A stretch of DNA of 64,000 nt from Polymorphobacter_B sp038225475 (GCA_038225475.1 JBBRRA010000010.1:1-64000); one strand, 5' to 3'. Counted from the first letter of the stretch, positions 35,781-44,275 are shown. A program made the numbers and translations. The notes: generated by a model not told the origin, from the sequence alone.

Positions 35781-35805
35781 AACGAACGCGAGTGATCGCA
35801 GTTCC
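35781..35805 (-). promoter_or_regulatory. EcfG-type general stress promoter
   Basis: On the minus strand GGAAC (35805-35801) and CGTT (35784-35781) are separated by exactly 16 bases, matching the EcfG (sigma general stress) consensus known from alphaproteobacteria. It is correctly placed 30-some bases before the ATG of the 99-residue glycine-zipper gene. Confidence 0.65.
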
Positions 35806-35907
35806 TTAAAGCGTCGCGAGGATGACTGGCCGATGACCGGTCGTCGTTCAGAAGTAGTTCACTGCGGTCTTGGCACATTGGCCTCGTCAACGAAGGGAGT
35901 CGAAATT

Positions 35908-36435
35908 ATGCGTGAGCTGATTATTGCGCTGAGCCTCGCCGCGACGCTGGCAACGCCGACGCTGGCCGATGGCTGGCGCGACCATGATGGCGATCGGCGC
36001 GGTGGTTATCACGGCGACTGGCGCGGCGACGGTGATCGCTACCGTGATCACGAGCGCTCAGACCATGAACGCTGGGAACATCGCGGATATTACGGCCGCC
36101 CCGCTTATTATGGCGGTTATTACGGGCGGCCGGCCTATTATGGCGGAGGCTATTACAACTATCCGGTTTACGAGCAGTCCTACTATTACGCTGCGCCGCC
36201 AGTGTATTACCGTCCACGACCGGTCTATTATGGCTACGGCGGTGGTTATCCGGTGCGCTACGGCTATGGGTATCGGTGCAATACCGGCACCGGCACGGTG
36301 CTAGGGGCGGTCACCGGCGGGTTGATCGGTAACGCAGCGGGGTCGCGCCGCGACCGCGGCTTGGCGACGGTGCTTGGTGCCGGCATCGGCGCGGTAGCGG
36401 GAACAGCGATCGAGCGCGACAGCCGCGGCTGCTAG
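35908..36435 (+). CDS. Glycine-zipper exported protein with Tyr/Gly/Pro-rich repeats
   Basis: A 175-residue exported protein. A signal peptide (MRELIIALSLAATLATPTLA) is followed by an Asp/His/Arg-rich stretch, then a Tyr-Gly-Pro low-complexity tract (units such as RPAYYGGYYG repeated twice, residues about 60-125). The C-terminus is a glycine zipper (GTVLGAVTGGLIGNAAG...) ending in Gly-Cys. It is the longer relative of the divergent 99-residue protein. The start ATG has AAGGGAG upstream; a longer open frame is spurious. Likely an envelope protein; it ends overlapping convergent recQ by four bases. Confidence 0.75.
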   Translation: MRELIIALSLAATLATPTLADGWRDHDGDRRGGYHGDWRGDGDRYRDHERSDHERWEHRGYYGRPAYYGGYYGRPAYYGGGYYNYPVYEQSYYYAAPPVYYRPRPVYYGYGGGYPVRYGYGYRCNTGTGTVLGAVTGGLIGNAAGSRRDRGLATVLGAGIGAVAGTAIERDSRGC

Positions 36436-38204
36436 GCCGTGCGGATCACCTGCAGGAAGTCGGTGCCGTAAGCCTCGAGCTTGCGTGCGCCGACGCCGCT
36501 GATCTGGCCGAGCGCTTCCAAACTCGTGGGACGCTCGGCCGCCATTGCACGCAGCGTGGCATCGTGAAAAATCACATAGGGCGGCATGCCTTGCGCGCTC
36601 GCCAACTGCCGTCGAAGCGTGCGCAGCGCGTCGAACAACGGTTCGTCGGCGGTCGGAGTAACCCCTTGCGTACGCCCGGTCCGCCGCCGCTCGGGGGCCG
36701 GATCGTCGCGGATCTCGAGACTGGCGCGACCCTTGAGATAATCGACCGCGCGCGGTCCGAATTCGAGGCCCTGATGCTCGCCGCGTTGCAACGCTTCGGC
36801 GGTCATCAACTGCCGGACGACGGCCTCCCATTGCGGCTTGCCGAGATCCTTGCCGATGCCGAACACCGAAAGCTTGTCGTGGCCAAACTTTGCGGTGCGC
36901 TCGCTGCCCCGCCCGTGCAGGACATCGATCAGATGCCCGACCCCGAACCGCTCGCCCGTTCGCTTGACCGCCGACAGCAGCATCTGGGCGGCGATCGTCG
37001 CGTCGCGTAATTTGGGCGGCGACAGGCAATTGTCGCAATTTCCGCACGGCGCGGGCTCGGGCTCGCCGAAATAGGTCAGCAGCGGAATCCGTCGGCAGCG
37101 GCTGGTCTCGCAAAAACTCAGCAGGGCGTTAAGGCGCGTCAGTTCGGCCGCTTGGCGCTCGGGGCCGGCGTCGCTGCCGTCGATGAAGCCGCGCTGGCGC
37201 GCGATGTCATCGGCCCCGTACAGCAGATGCGCGACCGCTGGATCGCCGTCGCGCCCGGCGCGCCCGGTCTCCTGATAATAGGCCTCGATCGATTTCGGCA
37301 GGCCAAGGTGCGCCACGAAGCGCACGTCGGGCTTGTCGATACCCATGCCGAACGCGATCGTTGCGACCATTACCATGTCGTCGGCGGTGACGAAGCGTTC
37401 CTGATTGGCGGCGCGCACGCCCGCCTCCATGCCGCCGTGATAGGCAAGCGCGTTGATGCCCTGGCTGCTCAGCCAGTCGGCAGTCTGCTCGGTCGCGGCG
37501 CGCGTCGGGGCATAAATGATGCCGCATTGTTTGGGATGCGTGTCGAGAAAGTCGCGAAGCTGGCGGCGCGGCTCGGTCTTGGCGACGATTTCGTAGCGGA
37601 TATTCGGTCGGTCGAACCCGGCGAGCACCATGCGATCGGGCGCAATACCAAGCTGCGTCAGGATATCGGCGCGCGTTGCGACGTCTGCCGTTGCGGTCAG
37701 CGCAATGCGCGGCACACCGGGAAGCAGGTCGCACAGGCTGCGCAACTGGCGGTATTCGGGACGGAAATCATGTCCCCACTGGCTGACGCAATGCGCTTCG
37801 TCGATTGCGATCAGCGCGATCTCGATGCGGCTGATGAGCTGACGGAACCCCGGCTGCGCGGCGCGTTCGGGCGAGACATACAGCAGGTCGATCTCGCCGT
37901 TGCGCAGCGCCTCGATGGTGTGCGCACTGTCGCCCGACTGGCTGTTGAGCGTTGCGGCACGCACGCCGTTAGCGGTCAGCGCGCGCACCTGATCGTGCAT
38001 CAGCGCGATCAATGGCGACACGACGATGGCGCAGCCGGGGCGATAGATCGCCGGCACTTGAAAACAGATCGATTTGCCCGCGCCTGTCGGCATGATCGCC
38101 AGCACGTCGCGGCCTTCGCACAGGTCGCGGACGATGCCTTCCTGGTGCGGGCGAAAGGCAGGATAGCCGAAAGTGTCGAACAGGATCGCGTCGGGGCTGG
38201 GCAT
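36432..38204 (-). CDS. recQ: ATP-dependent DNA helicase RecQ
   Basis: A 590-residue superfamily 2 helicase that unwinds DNA 3' to 5' in recombinational repair. Visible motifs: Walker A MPTGAGKSICFQVPA near residue 38, the DEAH box IDEAHCVSQWGHDFRP, and motif VI with QETGRAGRDG. The zinc-binding part has SRCRRIPLL and APCGNCDNC, followed by winged-helix and a C-terminal HRDC domain (VIFHDATLRAMAAERP, SGVGARKLEAYG). The length and all domains are those of a standard RecQ. It ends in a four-base overlap with the convergent glycine-zipper gene. Confidence 0.95.
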   Translation of the reverse strand: MPSPDAILFDTFGYPAFRPHQEGIVRDLCEGRDVLAIMPTGAGKSICFQVPAIYRPGCAIVVSPLIALMHDQVRALTANGVRAATLNSQSGDSAHTIEALRNGEIDLLYVSPERAAQPGFRQLISRIEIALIAIDEAHCVSQWGHDFRPEYRQLRSLCDLLPGVPRIALTATADVATRADILTQLGIAPDRMVLAGFDRPNIRYEIVAKTEPRRQLRDFLDTHPKQCGIIYAPTRAATEQTADWLSSQGINALAYHGGMEAGVRAANQERFVTADDMVMVATIAFGMGIDKPDVRFVAHLGLPKSIEAYYQETGRAGRDGDPAVAHLLYGADDIARQRGFIDGSDAGPERQAAELTRLNALLSFCETSRCRRIPLLTYFGEPEPAPCGNCDNCLSPPKLRDATIAAQMLLSAVKRTGERFGVGHLIDVLHGRGSERTAKFGHDKLSVFGIGKDLGKPQWEAVVRQLMTAEALQRGEHQGLEFGPRAVDYLKGRASLEIRDDPAPERRRTGRTQGVTPTADEPLFDALRTLRRQLASAQGMPPYVIFHDATLRAMAAERPTSLEALGQISGVGARKLEAYGTDFLQVIRTA

Positions 38205-38237
38205 CGCGGCAGTCTTAGCCGCGCCGTTGTCACGCGA

Positions 38238-38825
38238 CTAGCGCGGTTCGCGCCACATACACCAGAAATGCGGGCCGTTTGGCACATCGAACTGATGCGT
38301 CACGACAAACCCCAGCGCCGTGTACAGCCCAAGATTGCGCTCGGTCGCGGTTTCGAGCGCGGCGGGCATGCGTTCGGCATCGCAGCGCGCCAGCCGGGCG
38401 CGGGCGGCCGCTCCCCCAAAGCCTTGGCCCTGCCGTGCGGCGTCGGTGCCGAGGAATTCAAGGTACCAGTGCGGCGTCGCTGGGTGATGCGCCTCGAGCA
38501 GCCCCTGCAGCCGCAGCGCGCGTGGCAGCGCCGTGCCGAATGTCGCCAGCAGCGGCAACGCGAGCCGCAGCATCGTAGCGGTCGATGTCTGCCACGCGCC
38601 CGGCGGACGCCAGACCGCGGCGGCTGCATTGTCTCCGGCAATGTCGGTCAGCGCCGGATCGGCCTCGCTCCGCAGGATCAGGTCGAAAAAGCGCGGCAGC
38701 CGCGCGGTCCGCGCGGCGCGGTCGGGAAAGACGTGGCTGAGCGCCGGGTCGTTGGCGAACGCGCTGGCGAGCACCGCCGCGATACGCGGGCGGTCGGCGG
38801 CGGCGGCAGGGCGCGTCGTTGTCAG
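38238..38825 (-). CDS. GNAT family N-acetyltransferase
   Basis: A protein of about 195 residues with the GNAT fold. The acetyl-CoA binding part is LEFLGTDAARQGQGFGGA (Q/RxxGxG/A type), followed by ALETATERNLGLYTALGFVV near the C-terminus. The substrate is unknown. No ATG, GTG or TTG gives a good start at the expected place. CTG at 38823-38825 overlaps the RidA stop as CTGA and has AAGG seven bases upstream, so I propose a CTG start. Upstream in-frame starts inside ridA remain possible. It is transcribed with the RidA-like gene. Confidence 0.8.
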   Translation of the reverse strand: MTTTRPAAAADRPRIAAVLASAFANDPALSHVFPDRAARTARLPRFFDLILRSEADPALTDIAGDNAAAAVWRPPGAWQTSTATMLRLALPLLATFGTALPRALRLQGLLEAHHPATPHWYLEFLGTDAARQGQGFGGAAARARLARCDAERMPAALETATERNLGLYTALGFVVTHQFDVPNGPHFWCMWREPR

Positions 38826-39280
38826 CGGGCAGCCTTGCGGCGCGCGATGACCTTGATCTCGGTGATGCCGGTGTCCTCGTACAGTCGCGACACGCCGATC
38901 GCCGTCCACGCCGGGAACGGCGCACGGACATAGCGGTTCTTGACCGTGCTGATCGCGCCGACCTGCGCAATAAGGTCGGTGTGGAAGGTGGTCATCTCGA
39001 CGACATCGTCCCAGCTGGCACCGGCGCGCTGCAGGATCGTCCCGATCTGGGCGAAGGCGCGTTCATAGGCCGGGACGAAGCTCGACTCGCCAGCCTTGGG
39101 TGCAGCGATAACGCCCGACAGATAAACCATGTCGCCTGAAACGACGGCATCGGCATAGCCGAACTGCTGCTGCGCGGCCAACGCGGCGGGATCGGTCGGC
39201 ATGATGACTTGCGCAGGCTCGCGCGCAGCGGCGGACGCGGCGATAAGGGCAACGATCAACAACGGTGCGGCGTGGCGCAA
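38822..39280 (-). CDS. Exported RidA family protein
   Basis: A 152-residue protein of the RidA/YjgF family with an N-terminal signal peptide (LLIVALIAASAAA), so it acts outside the cytoplasm, unlike the canonical imine deaminase RidA. Family parts are VSGDMVYLSGVIAAP, AFAQIGTILQRAGASWDDVVEMTTF and the final ITEIKVIAR. The Arg that binds the substrate carboxylate in RidA appears to be lacking at its usual position, where the sequence reads YVRAPFPAWTAIGVSRL; this part does contain an Arg, so deaminase activity is uncertain. The start is TTG with GGGGAG upstream. It overlaps the GNAT gene downstream. Confidence 0.82.
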   Translation of the reverse strand: MRHAAPLLIVALIAASAAAREPAQVIMPTDPAALAAQQQFGYADAVVSGDMVYLSGVIAAPKAGESSFVPAYERAFAQIGTILQRAGASWDDVVEMTTFHTDLIAQVGAISTVKNRYVRAPFPAWTAIGVSRLYEDTGITEIKVIARRKAAR

Positions 39281-39351
39281 GGCGCATCTCCCCAGACTGC
39301 CGACCGAAGTGTGTCAGGTGCTGGGGTGCCGCGCAATGGTCCCGAAACGAC

Positions 39352-39379
39352 AACGGCCGGGGATGACCCGGCCGCCGTT
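39352..39379 (-). terminator. Stem-loop downstream of rpmB
   Basis: AACGGCCGGG (39352-39361) pairs with CCCGGCC plus GTT (39367-39379), with a 3-base bulge on one side and a 5-base loop. On the minus strand it begins 18 bases after the rpmB stop and is followed by a short TTT-containing stretch. Likely the rpmB terminator. Confidence 0.6.
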
Positions 39380-39396
39380 CGATTTGGAACCCGGCC

Positions 39397-39711
39397 TCAG
39401 GCGGCGGGGGCAGCGGTGACCGCGGCTTCGGCCGCGATCTTCTTCTTGATCTCGCGCTTGAGCTTGACGGCGCGGTCGCTGAGCTTTTCGGCCTTGGTCT
39501 TGATCAGCCAGTTGTCGAGGCCGCCGACATGCTCGACCGAGCGCAGCCCGTTCATCGACACGCGCAGCTTGACCGAACGCCCGAGCACGTCGGACATCAG
39601 CGTGACATTCTGCAGATTGGGCAGGAACACCCGCTTGGTCTTGTTGTTGGCATGGGAAACATTGTTTCCGACCTGGCGACCCTTGGCGGTCAGTTCGCAC
39701 ACGCGCGACAT
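39397..39711 (-). CDS. rpmB: 50S ribosomal protein L28
   Basis: A 104-residue ribosomal protein bL28. The family start MSRVCELTAKGRQVGNNVSHANNKTKR is intact, followed by LPNLQNVTL and KLRVSMNGLRSVEHVGGLDNWL. The C-terminal tail is Ala/Lys-rich and longer than in E. coli, as is usual in alphaproteobacteria. The ribosome-binding site AAGGA is about ten bases upstream of the ATG. Its own promoter lies inside the end of lrgB, and a stem-loop follows the stop. Confidence 0.96.
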   Translation of the reverse strand: MSRVCELTAKGRQVGNNVSHANNKTKRVFLPNLQNVTLMSDVLGRSVKLRVSMNGLRSVEHVGGLDNWLIKTKAEKLSDRAVKLKREIKKKIAAEAAVTAAPAA

Positions 39712-39757
39712 CGTTTACGTCCTTCGAAGCACGGAAAGCATTTCCGGAAAGGCGAGG

Positions 39758-39786
39758 CACATAGCGGCTGGACCCCGCGCCGTCAA
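39758..39786 (-). promoter_or_regulatory. Sigma-70-type promoter for rpmB
   Basis: On the minus strand TTGACG (39786-39781) and TATGTG (39763-39758) are 17 bases apart. This places a start site about 40 bases ahead of the rpmB ATG. The -35 element overlaps the last codons of lrgB. Confidence 0.6.
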
Positions 39787-40484
39787 CCGCTGCGGTGCTT
39801 CAACCACTGCCAGATCAGCGGTACGACCACTGCCGCCGTGACCCCGGCGAGCACTGTCGCACCGCCGGCGAAGGCAGCGGCGCGCGGGTCGCGGCGCTGG
39901 ATCGCATCGGTGCCGACGATATGCGACGAGACCCCGACGGCAAGTCCGGTCGCGGCCGATCCGGTGATGCGCAGCGCGCGCAGCAGCGGTGGTACCGTCA
40001 CCGCGCCGACCACGCCGGTGAACACCGCGAGCGCCGCCGCCAGTCCGACCGGGCCACCCGCGCGCGTCTGGATAAGGATTGCGAACGGCGTCGTCACCGT
40101 CTTGGTGACCAGCGCGTCGCGCAGCATCGGTTCGAGCCCGAACGCCCATGCCATGCCGACGGCGCTGGCAATACCGACCAGCGTGCCCCCGAGGACCGCG
40201 ATCAGCAGCGCGCCGAGCTGCGCGCGCAGTTGCACACGGCTGGCGTGCACCACCGCACCCAGCGCGACGATCGCCGGACCCAGCGACCAGCGCAGCGGCG
40301 CGGCGAGCCGTTCGAATGCCGCGATGTCGAGCGGCGCGCGCCAGCATGCTGCGGCGACCAGCAGCGCGGCAATCAGCACCGGGCTCATATACGGCGGCGA
40401 CCCGACCAGCGCCGTGGCGCGCCGAACCGCGATGAACAGCAACGGTACCCCGATCGTCACGGCGGCGGTCGGCAGCAGCGTCAT
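39783..40484 (-). CDS. lrgB: LrgB family membrane protein
   Basis: A 233-residue integral membrane protein of the LrgB/CidB (YohK) family with about seven hydrophobic helices. Family signatures are KTVTTPFAILI at about residue 120 and the later SAATGLAVGVSSHIVGTDA. LrgAB proteins influence murein hydrolysis in Gram-positives and glycolate or pyruvate export in others; in alphaproteobacteria their substrate is not settled. The ATG overlaps the stop of lrgA (ATGA). The two gene halves are separate here, unlike the fused plant form. Confidence 0.88.
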   Translation of the reverse strand: MTLLPTAAVTIGVPLLFIAVRRATALVGSPPYMSPVLIAALLVAAACWRAPLDIAAFERLAAPLRWSLGPAIVALGAVVHASRVQLRAQLGALLIAVLGGTLVGIASAVGMAWAFGLEPMLRDALVTKTVTTPFAILIQTRAGGPVGLAAALAVFTGVVGAVTVPPLLRALRITGSAATGLAVGVSSHIVGTDAIQRRDPRAAAFAGGATVLAGVTAAVVVPLIWQWLKHRSG

Positions 40485-40834
40485 GCTTTGCCGCCGGCGG
40501 CGCGAAACAGCCACGCGGTTGCCAGCGCGGTCAACGCGGTGCTCGCCACCAGCAGCACCGCAAGCCGCACGCCGCCGCGCGCCGCAACGTCGCCGAACAA
40601 TGCCACGCCGACCAGCGGTGCCACCAGCAGCGCCCCGATCAGGCTGGCCACCAGCCGAGCCGCGCCGAGTGTCCAGTCGAGCCAGGTCGTGCCGAGCAGC
40701 AGCGCGGTGTACACCAGCATGCCGATCACCGGGCCCGGCACCGCGATCCCGGTGCGGCCCGCGACCAGCGCGCCGCCGCTGCTCAACGCGGCAAGTACCG
40801 CCAGCCCGCCAATAAATTCTATCGCCTTGTGCAC
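40481..40834 (-). CDS. lrgA: CidA/LrgA family membrane protein
   Basis: A 117-residue holin-like membrane protein with four helices and the family part PGPVIGMLVYTALLLG near residue 34. It starts with GTG (MHKAIEFIGG). It overlaps lrgB by four bases, making the standard lrgAB operon. It is divergent from the YciI gene with an 84-base gap, which holds the promoters of both. Confidence 0.88.
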   Translation of the reverse strand: MHKAIEFIGGLAVLAALSSGGALVAGRTGIAVPGPVIGMLVYTALLLGTTWLDWTLGAARLVASLIGALLVAPLVGVALFGDVAARGGVRLAVLLVASTALTALATAWLFRAAGGKA

Positions 40835-40918
40835 CCGGCATCTTTCGTCGTTGGGATCGACGCCCTACACACAGTGGACGGCAGGCCACCCGCCTGTATG
40901 GAACAGGACCTGCGCGAC

Positions 40919-41200
40919 ATGCCTTATTTCGCGATCCACTGCATCGACAAGCCCGAAAGCGCGACCCTGCGTGCCGCGACTCGCGCCGACCATCTGGCGC
41001 ATGTCGGGACCGCCGGCGAGCGGCTGCTCGTCGCCGGCCCGCTGCTCGGCCTCGACGGCACGCCGATGGGGTCGCTGCTCATCCTCGATTGCGCCGACCG
41101 CAAGGCCGCCATCCAGTTCGCCGCCGCCGACCCCTATGCACTTGCCGGGCTGTTCGCCAGCGTCGCGGTAACGGCGTGGAAAAAGGTGTTTCCGGCGTAA
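40919..41200 (+). CDS. YciI family protein
   Basis: A 93-residue small protein of the YciI (ferredoxin-like dimer) family. It starts MPYFAIHCIDKPES, with RADHLAHV carrying the conserved His-Asp type pair (DHLAH), LLVAGPLLG and the closing FASVAVTAWKKVF. YCII-domain proteins resemble small dehydrochlorinase-type enzymes; the activity is unknown. I choose the ATG with AGGA ten bases upstream; two earlier in-frame ATGs would add residues without similarity to the family. It ends ahead of a 287-base gene-free gap. Confidence 0.85.
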   Translation: MPYFAIHCIDKPESATLRAATRADHLAHVGTAGERLLVAGPLLGLDGTPMGSLLILDCADRKAAIQFAAADPYALAGLFASVAVTAWKKVFPA

Positions 41201-41487
41201 AATATCGCGTAAATCGGACGAATTCCGCGATTATCCGTGCGTGCGCGGCTTGCGCGGCCGATTCGATCGGCGTGACACGTCCCAGCAAAACTTGTGTCAT
41301 GGTGTGTCAGTCGTGTTAGCCGGTTTCGGCTGGTCGGCGTGTGAGGCGCGTTACATTTCCCGACCGTCATGCCCGCATTCGTAGGATCGGTGCGCCGCCA
41401 AAAATACCTCATAGGCGTTATGTACCATAACGGTTCAAGGAATGCAAGTTCATCATTCGATGTTTCTAGTCCCCGTAAGTCGGTGCA
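41201..41487. other. Gene-free gap between convergent YciI and DUF523 genes
   Basis: A 287-base gap, lower in GC than its flanks. It contains a short hairpin AGCCG-GTTT-CGGCT at 41318-41331 that may terminate YciI, and a 17-base palindrome at 41416-41432 (listed separately). A minus-strand frame from 41412 (MRYFWRRTDP...) is open for 92 codons but resembles nothing I know and runs into YciI. No tRNA-like fold or repeat is seen. Confidence 0.4.
41416..41432. promoter_or_regulatory. Perfect palindrome CGTTATG-TAC-CATAACG
   Basis: A 7+3+7 perfect inverted repeat in the convergent gap, just upstream of the minus-strand frame at 41412. On that strand TTGAAC (about 41437-41432) precedes it. It looks like an operator or short stem, but it is not in front of any supported gene. 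Confidence 0.35.
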
Positions 41488-41976
41488 TCACTTCACAGCG
41501 GCAGCCAGCGCATCAACGTCGGAATCCGCAAAGACCCTGATGCCATTGGCGCGGAGCAGGGCCGTGGTGACACCTATGCCGAGGTGTCGATGGCGACCAA
41601 AGCTCCCGTCATAAATAAAACTGCTTCCGCAGGACGGACTCCCGTCGGCCAGCAGCGCAAAACCGCAGCCACCTGCGCGCGCTGCAGCTACAGCGGCGGC
41701 AGCGCCGACCATATAAAGCTCGGTGACGTCAATTCCGCCTTCGGTAACCACGCGCGCAGCACCCGCTAAGACATCGCTTCCCGTTTGGTGGTTGCTGATT
41801 TCAGCTGCTGGCCTGGGCACGCCCAGCCCTGCCACGAGCTCGGGGCAAATCGGCACCAAACGCCCGGCGGCCTGCCACTCTGCGATGATCGACTGCGCCA
41901 GGGTTCGGGCCCTGCCATCATAGCGGACCGGCTCGCCGATAAGGCAGGCACTAATGAGAATTCTGGCACGCGGCAT
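41488..41976 (-). CDS. DUF523 domain protein
   Basis: A 162-residue protein of the DUF523 family. The signature features are ISACLIGEPVRYDGR at the start, PICPELVAGLGVPRPAAEI, then LLADGSPSCGSSFIYDGSF in the last third; the conserved cysteines at ACL, CPE and SCG may bind metal. The function is unknown. It starts 31 bases after the ptsP stop on the same strand and may be the last gene of the lysC operon. Its codon use is a little more AT-tolerant than ptsP. Confidence 0.85.
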   Translation of the reverse strand: MPRARILISACLIGEPVRYDGRARTLAQSIIAEWQAAGRLVPICPELVAGLGVPRPAAEISNHQTGSDVLAGAARVVTEGGIDVTELYMVGAAAAVAAARAGGCGFALLADGSPSCGSSFIYDGSFGRHRHLGIGVTTALLRANGIRVFADSDVDALAAAVK

Positions 41977-42007
41977 TTTGGCAGCCCTGTTCCTCGCAAG
42001 CCCCCGC

Positions 42008-44275
42008 CTATTCCAGCGTTACACCCTGCGCGGTCAGCGCGGCGGTCAGCGCGGTGCGCACATCGGTTCCCGGCGCGTCGAGCCAGCCGGTCATCGCGGT
42101 CCGCAGCGGCGCGAGGTCGACGGTGCGAACCAGCGCCTTGACCGGCAGGATCGCGGCGGGGGTAATCGACAGCCGGTCGATGCCGAGCGCGAGCAGCGCC
42201 AGCGCCTCCAACGGCCGTCCGCCCATCTCGCCGCACACCGTCACCGGCACGTCGGCAGCGATGCAGGCACGCACGACGCGGCGCAGGAAACGCAGGATGG
42301 CAGGTGACAGCCAGTCATACCGGTCGGCAAGGCGTGGGTTGGCGCGGTCGGCGGCGAACAGGAACTGCGTCAGGTCGTTGGTGCCGATCGAGATGAAATC
42401 GACGCTTGGGAGCAGTACGTCGAGAACTTCGGCGAGCGCCGGCACCTCGAGCATCGCTCCGTAGCGCACGGTGGCGGGCAGCGGCCGACCGTGCCGAACC
42501 ATCCACGCGCGCTGTTCCTCGACGAGCGCTTTCGCCGCGTCGAACTCCCATGGCTCGGACACCATCGGGAACATCACATGGAGCGTGCGCCCGGCGGCGG
42601 CCTCGAGCAGCGCGCGCGCCTGGACTTTCATCAAGCCTTTGCGGCCGAGCGCGAGGCGCAGCGCGCGCCAGCCCATCGCCGGGTTTTCATCCTCGGCTTC
42701 GTCGTCGTGCATATAGGGCACCGACTTGTCGCCACCTATGTCGACGGTGCGGAACACCACCGGGCGCTGATCGGCGGCATCGAGCACCGCCTTGTACAGC
42801 GCGGTCTGGCTTTGCCGCCGGGGCAGCGTCGCCGACACCAGAAACTGGAACTCGGTGCGAAACAGCCCGATGCCATCGGCGTTGGTCTGTTCGAGCGCGG
42901 CGGCGTCGGTTTTCAGCCCGGCGTTCATCATCAGCGCGACGCGAACCCCGTCACGCGTCACTGCCGGAAGGTCGCGGAGCGCGGCATAGCCCGCCTGCCG
43001 CTTCGCCTTGAGCGCGGTCGCGGCGGCAAAGGATTTGACCATCGTTGCGGTCGGCCGCACGAACAGCGCGCCGTTTCCGGCATCGAGCACCAGTTCGTCG
43101 CCGTCGGCGATCGTCGTGCGCAGGTCGCGGACGCGGCCCAGCACCGGAATGCCCATCGCGCGCGCCACGATCGTGACATGCGCGGTCAGCGAGCCTTCCT
43201 CGAGCACCACGCCCTTGAGGAAGCGCGCGTCATATTCGAGCAGTTCGGCCGGGCCGAGGTTGCGCGCCAGCAGGATCGCATCGGCACGAAGCCCCGATTG
43301 TGCGGCGGTACCCAGCTGCCCCGACACGATGCGGATCAGCCGGTTGCTCAGATCGTCGAGGTCGGTCAGCCGCTCGCGCAGATACGGATCGGCGATCGAG
43401 CGCATCCGCGCGCGCGTGCGCTGCTGCACCCGGTCGATCGCCGCCTCGGCGGTCAGCCCCGAATCGATCGCCTCGTTGATGCGGCGCGACCAGCCCTCGT
43501 CATAGGCGAACATCTTGTACGCCTCGAGCACATCGTCATGGTCGCCGCCGCCGAGAAACTCGACCTGGTTCATCATGCCGTCGATTTGCTCGCGCATCTT
43601 GATGAACGCGCCATAGACGCGCGCGCGTTCGACTTCGATGTCGTCGGCGACGGTATGTTCGATGACGACGCGCGGCTGGTGCAGCACGGCATGGCCCTGC
43701 GCCAGCCCGTCGACCAGCTTGAGCCCGGTCAGCCGCACCGCGCCGCTGGCCGCGCTGCGCGCTGCGGCGACCTGCGCATCGTCGATCAGCCCGGCACCGG
43801 CGATCAGCTCGGCGAGCACCATCGCGACGGTCTGCAGCACCTCGATCTCGACTTCGGCATAGTCGCGCGGGTCGGTATGCTGGACGCAGAGCACGCCGAC
43901 CGATGCCTCGCGGCGCACGATCGGCACCCCGGCGAAGCTGTGGAAAATGTCCTCGCCGGTCTCGGGCTTATAGGCGAAGTCGGGGTGCGCGCGCGCCTCG
44001 GCAAGGTTGAGCGGCTCGCGCGTCGCCGCGATCGTGCCGACCAGCCCTTCGCCGGGCGCCAGCCGCGTCACATGCACCGCCGACTGCGCCAGCCCCTTGG
44101 TGGCAAACAGCTCGAGCACGCCGTCGCGCAGCAGATAGACCGAGCAGACTTCGGAATGCAGCTGTTCGGCGATGACGCCGACGACCTGATTCAATTTCGC
44201 CTGCGCGTTGGTTTTCGACGCCATCACGTCGTGCAGGCGGCGCAGGATGATCCGCGAAGGCGACACCGACGCCAT
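42008..44275 (-). CDS. ptsP: PTS-Ntr enzyme I, phosphoenolpyruvate-protein phosphotransferase
   Basis: A 755-residue EI-Ntr that takes phosphate from PEP and starts the regulatory nitrogen-PTS relay (NPr, EIIA-Ntr). The N-terminal GAF domain spans about residues 20-150 (EQLHSEVCSVYLL). The PEP-utiliser domain follows, with the phosphorylated His region LTAHVTIVARAMGIPVLG. The C-terminal PEP-binding barrel holds SIGTNDLTQFLFAADR and VTVCGEMGG with the catalytic Cys. The start shares one base with the stop of the nitronate monooxygenase gene (TGATG), and that gene overlaps lysC, so the three are co-translated. ptsP next to lysC is a recurrent order in alphaproteobacteria. Confidence 0.94.
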   Translation of the reverse strand: MASVSPSRIILRRLHDVMASKTNAQAKLNQVVGVIAEQLHSEVCSVYLLRDGVLELFATKGLAQSAVHVTRLAPGEGLVGTIAATREPLNLAEARAHPDFAYKPETGEDIFHSFAGVPIVRREASVGVLCVQHTDPRDYAEVEIEVLQTVAMVLAELIAGAGLIDDAQVAAARSAASGAVRLTGLKLVDGLAQGHAVLHQPRVVIEHTVADDIEVERARVYGAFIKMREQIDGMMNQVEFLGGGDHDDVLEAYKMFAYDEGWSRRINEAIDSGLTAEAAIDRVQQRTRARMRSIADPYLRERLTDLDDLSNRLIRIVSGQLGTAAQSGLRADAILLARNLGPAELLEYDARFLKGVVLEEGSLTAHVTIVARAMGIPVLGRVRDLRTTIADGDELVLDAGNGALFVRPTATMVKSFAAATALKAKRQAGYAALRDLPAVTRDGVRVALMMNAGLKTDAAALEQTNADGIGLFRTEFQFLVSATLPRRQSQTALYKAVLDAADQRPVVFRTVDIGGDKSVPYMHDDEAEDENPAMGWRALRLALGRKGLMKVQARALLEAAAGRTLHVMFPMVSEPWEFDAAKALVEEQRAWMVRHGRPLPATVRYGAMLEVPALAEVLDVLLPSVDFISIGTNDLTQFLFAADRANPRLADRYDWLSPAILRFLRRVVRACIAADVPVTVCGEMGGRPLEALALLALGIDRLSITPAAILPVKALVRTVDLAPLRTAMTGWLDAPGTDVRTALTAALTAQGVTLE

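Noticed and set aside
41134..41412. 92-codon minus-strand frame in the convergent gap
   Set aside because: No similarity, no convincing ribosome-binding site, and it runs into the coding part of YciI on the other strand.
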